Under the pieces are notes generated by a model that was given only the letters and a program-made list of their open reading frames with translations, was not told the DNA's origin and did not search any database. A program made the translations under genes and the position numbers. Positions 62,391 through 64,000 of a stretch of 64,000 nucleotides of DNA are shown piece after piece (the stretch's first letter is position 1; each line of letters starts with the position of its first letter). The stretch is from Pseudomonas brassicacearum (GTDB lineage Bacteria; Pseudomonadota; Gammaproteobacteria; Pseudomonadales; Pseudomonadaceae). Where the stretch lies: positions 124,001 through 188,000 of the forward strand of contig NZ_MOBK01000011.1 in assembly GCF_003732265.1 (NCBI RefSeq), given 5' to 3'.

Positions 62391-63821
62391 CTAGTACTTC
62401 ATGACCACGAGACGGGTCTGGGTGAATTCGAGCATGCCGTGCTTGCCGTCATCGCCGCCCAGGCCTGAGCGTTTCCAGCCCGCGTGGTAGCCCTGGTACG
62501 GGTCGGCCGGGGTGCGATTGACGTAGAGCTCGCCGGCTTCGATGGCGTTGGCGACTTTCATCGTGGTGCGGTAGTTCTCGGTGTAGAGCACCGAGGCCAG
62601 GCCGAACTGATGGTCGTTGGCCATCGCCAGCGCTTCGTCGATGTCGCGGTACTTGAGCACCGGCAGCACCGGGCCGAAGATTTCTTCCTGGATGATTTCC
62701 ATGTCCTGGCGGCAGCCGCTGAGCAGCGTCGGCGGGTAGAAATGGCCGTTGCCTTGCGGGATAAAACCACCGGTTTCCAGGACTGCGCCGTCCGCGATGG
62801 CGCGCTCGACCATGGCGTGGATGTTCTGCTGTGAACTGGCGTTGACCAACGGCCCCATCAGGCTGGCGTCAGTGGCGCGGTCGCCGAACTTTACGGCGCT
62901 GATTTTCGCTTTCAGCAGCGCGAGGAATTGGTCGTAGACGCTTTCCTGCACGTAGACCCGCTCCACCGCCGTGCACAACTGACCGCAGTGGGTGGTTTTC
63001 GAGGCGACGATGGCGGTCGCGGCGGCTTCAAGGTCGGCGTCGGCTTCGATGATCGCCGGGGTTTTGCCGCCCAGTTCCAGCGATGGCTTGGCGATGTTGG
63101 CCTTGCAGTAATCGAGCACGATGCGCCCGGCGTTGACGCTGCCGGTCAGGGTGATCAGGCCCACAGCCTTGTGCGTGCACACGGCGGCCGCAGTGGCGTG
63201 ATCCATGGTCAGGATGTTCACCACGCCCGCCGGCAGTCCGGATTGCACCACAGCCTTGGCGATTTCAAAGGCCGAGGTCGGTGTGTTGTTGCTCGGGCGC
63301 ACCACCACGGTGTTGCCGGCAATCAGCGCCGGGGCGATTTTGCGCAGTAGCGTATAGACCGGGTAGTTGAACGGAATCAGGCACGCAACCACGCCAATCG
63401 CTTCGCGGTGCAGGAACAGGTTTTCGTTCGGGCTGTCGCTGGGAATGATCTCGCCTTCAATGCGGCGGGCCCATTCGGCGTGATAGCGGGTGATCTGCGC
63501 GGCGTAACGGGCTTCGTTGCTTGCATCCGCAACGCTTTTGCCCGACTCGGCCGCCAGGGCGGCGCCGATGTTTTCAGCGCAGGCGTCAAGGGCATCGGCG
63601 AAAGAACGCAGGTGTTCGGCGCGTTCGATGCTGGTGAGTTTGCCCCAGACCTTTTGCGCGGCGGCAGCGGCTTCAACCGCGTTGACCGCTTCGACAGCGG
63701 TGGCCGCCGAGACGTGTCCGACCAGTGCTTCGGTCGCCGGGTTATAGACTGCGATCAGCGCGTCGCTGGCAGGTTCGATGAATTGGCCGTTAACAAAATT
63801 TCGCTCGAGTCGCATGTGCAT
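62391..63821 (-). CDS. NAD(P)-dependent aldehyde dehydrogenase
   Basis: A 476-aa ALDH. Catalytic Glu in LELGGKTPAI, nucleophile Cys in HCGQLCTAVERV, cofactor motif TGSVNAGR. It resembles lactaldehyde/glycolaldehyde dehydrogenases (AldA type). As first gene of the cluster it would oxidise an aldehyde produced from the sugar acid. Two candidate starts lie close together (MHMRLERNFVNGQF); the second ATG is equally plausible. Confidence 0.88.
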   Translation of the reverse strand: MHMRLERNFVNGQFIEPASDALIAVYNPATEALVGHVSAATAVEAVNAVEAAAAAQKVWGKLTSIERAEHLRSFADALDACAENIGAALAAESGKSVADASNEARYAAQITRYHAEWARRIEGEIIPSDSPNENLFLHREAIGVVACLIPFNYPVYTLLRKIAPALIAGNTVVVRPSNNTPTSAFEIAKAVVQSGLPAGVVNILTMDHATAAAVCTHKAVGLITLTGSVNAGRIVLDYCKANIAKPSLELGGKTPAIIEADADLEAAATAIVASKTTHCGQLCTAVERVYVQESVYDQFLALLKAKISAVKFGDRATDASLMGPLVNASSQQNIHAMVERAIADGAVLETGGFIPQGNGHFYPPTLLSGCRQDMEIIQEEIFGPVLPVLKYRDIDEALAMANDHQFGLASVLYTENYRTTMKVANAIEAGELYVNRTPADPYQGYHAGWKRSGLGGDDGKHGMLEFTQTRLVVMKY

Positions 63822-63944
63822 CGCCCATCGTTGTTTTTATCCAGTTCGACCAGTCTTGGCATCCTGAGCGGGTTGAACAAACGATTTATTGAGCAGGCAA
63901 ACATTCGAAAAATGCAGGTTTCTCTTCGGAGCGATGAAGTCCCC

Positions 63945-64000
63945 CTGTGGCGAGGGGGCTTGTCGAAACGTCGCACCGCCCCGTTGGGTTGCGAAGCAGC
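63945..64000. repeat. Family B element, truncated by the window edge
   Basis: TGTGGCGAGGGGGCTTGTCG half-site and the start of the inner arm; the second half is beyond the window. The preceding 120 bp upstream of the ALDH has no recognisable promoter. Confidence 0.6.

Overview
The window is a GC-rich, gene-dense chromosomal segment from a Pseudomonas, most likely of the P. fluorescens group. The reasons are gene content and order (exaC/pedH/pedF with the quinoprotein-associated ABC system, nosP-nahK, bkdR-bkdA1A2B-lpdV, DUF2388 and DUF6124 proteins) and the dispersed GTGGGAGCGGGCTTGCTCGCGA-type REP palindromes between genes. No rRNA, tRNA, CRISPR array, transposase or integrase was seen.

Positions 1-15.7 kb are a periplasmic alcohol-oxidation locus. 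Reading leftward from a divergent centre near 6.4 kb are cytochrome c PedF, a solute-binding protein, a SoxYZ-like carrier, a zinc metallohydrolase, the PQQ alcohol dehydrogenase PedH (with the extra Asp of lanthanide-type enzymes) and the cytoplasmic aldehyde dehydrogenase ExaC (cut by the window edge). Reading rightward are an ABC system (binding protein, beta-propeller, ATPase, permease), a CXXCW rhodanese-like protein and a LuxR-type regulator. The NO-sensor pair NosP/NahK follows on the opposite strand. A 16-bp box, RCTACYWWRGKAYTRG, stands 75-107 bp before four of these transcription units, and a weaker copy stands before nosP, suggesting one regulon. The Ca-dependent paralogue PedE and the PedS2/PedR2 switch, which sit inside the equivalent P. 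putida cluster, are absent here.

15.7-24.6 kb holds a sulfur pair (TSUP exporter and persulfide-dioxygenase-like hydrolase) and the branched-chain amino acid block: bkdR, the four-gene branched-chain ketoacid dehydrogenase operon, and ilvE with a strong terminator. Together these transaminate and oxidise Val/Leu/Ile.

24.6-45.6 kb is mixed accessory and housekeeping content: an ArsR/P450 divergent pair, LysR/D-cysteine desulfhydrase, FKBP isomerase, a diguanylate cyclase, a KefC-type antiporter, an OmpR two-component pair, a LysR-linked SDR/aldo-keto reductase/SRPBCC group, and a DUF6124 gene with an unusual structured leader. A 0.9-kb stretch before mgtA has no convincing gene except a 43-codon leader ORF.

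45.6-57.8 kb carries mgtA, a Na/Pi cotransporter, an outer-membrane barrel protein, DUF2388, a PLP dehydratase, an SDR with a GlxA-type regulator, a lipoprotein metallo-hydrolase, an isoprenylcysteine methyltransferase-like protein, a HAD phosphatase and a lone receiver. 57.9-63.8 kb is a catabolic cluster on the minus strand (ALDH, MFS importer, enolase-superfamily dehydratase, GMC oxidoreductase) that looks like uptake and oxidation of a sugar acid or polyol of unknown identity.

All functional names rest on recognising motifs and family sequences by eye; no database search was run. Several starts were moved downstream of the longest ORF because a Shine-Dalgarno sequence or signal peptide favoured it.
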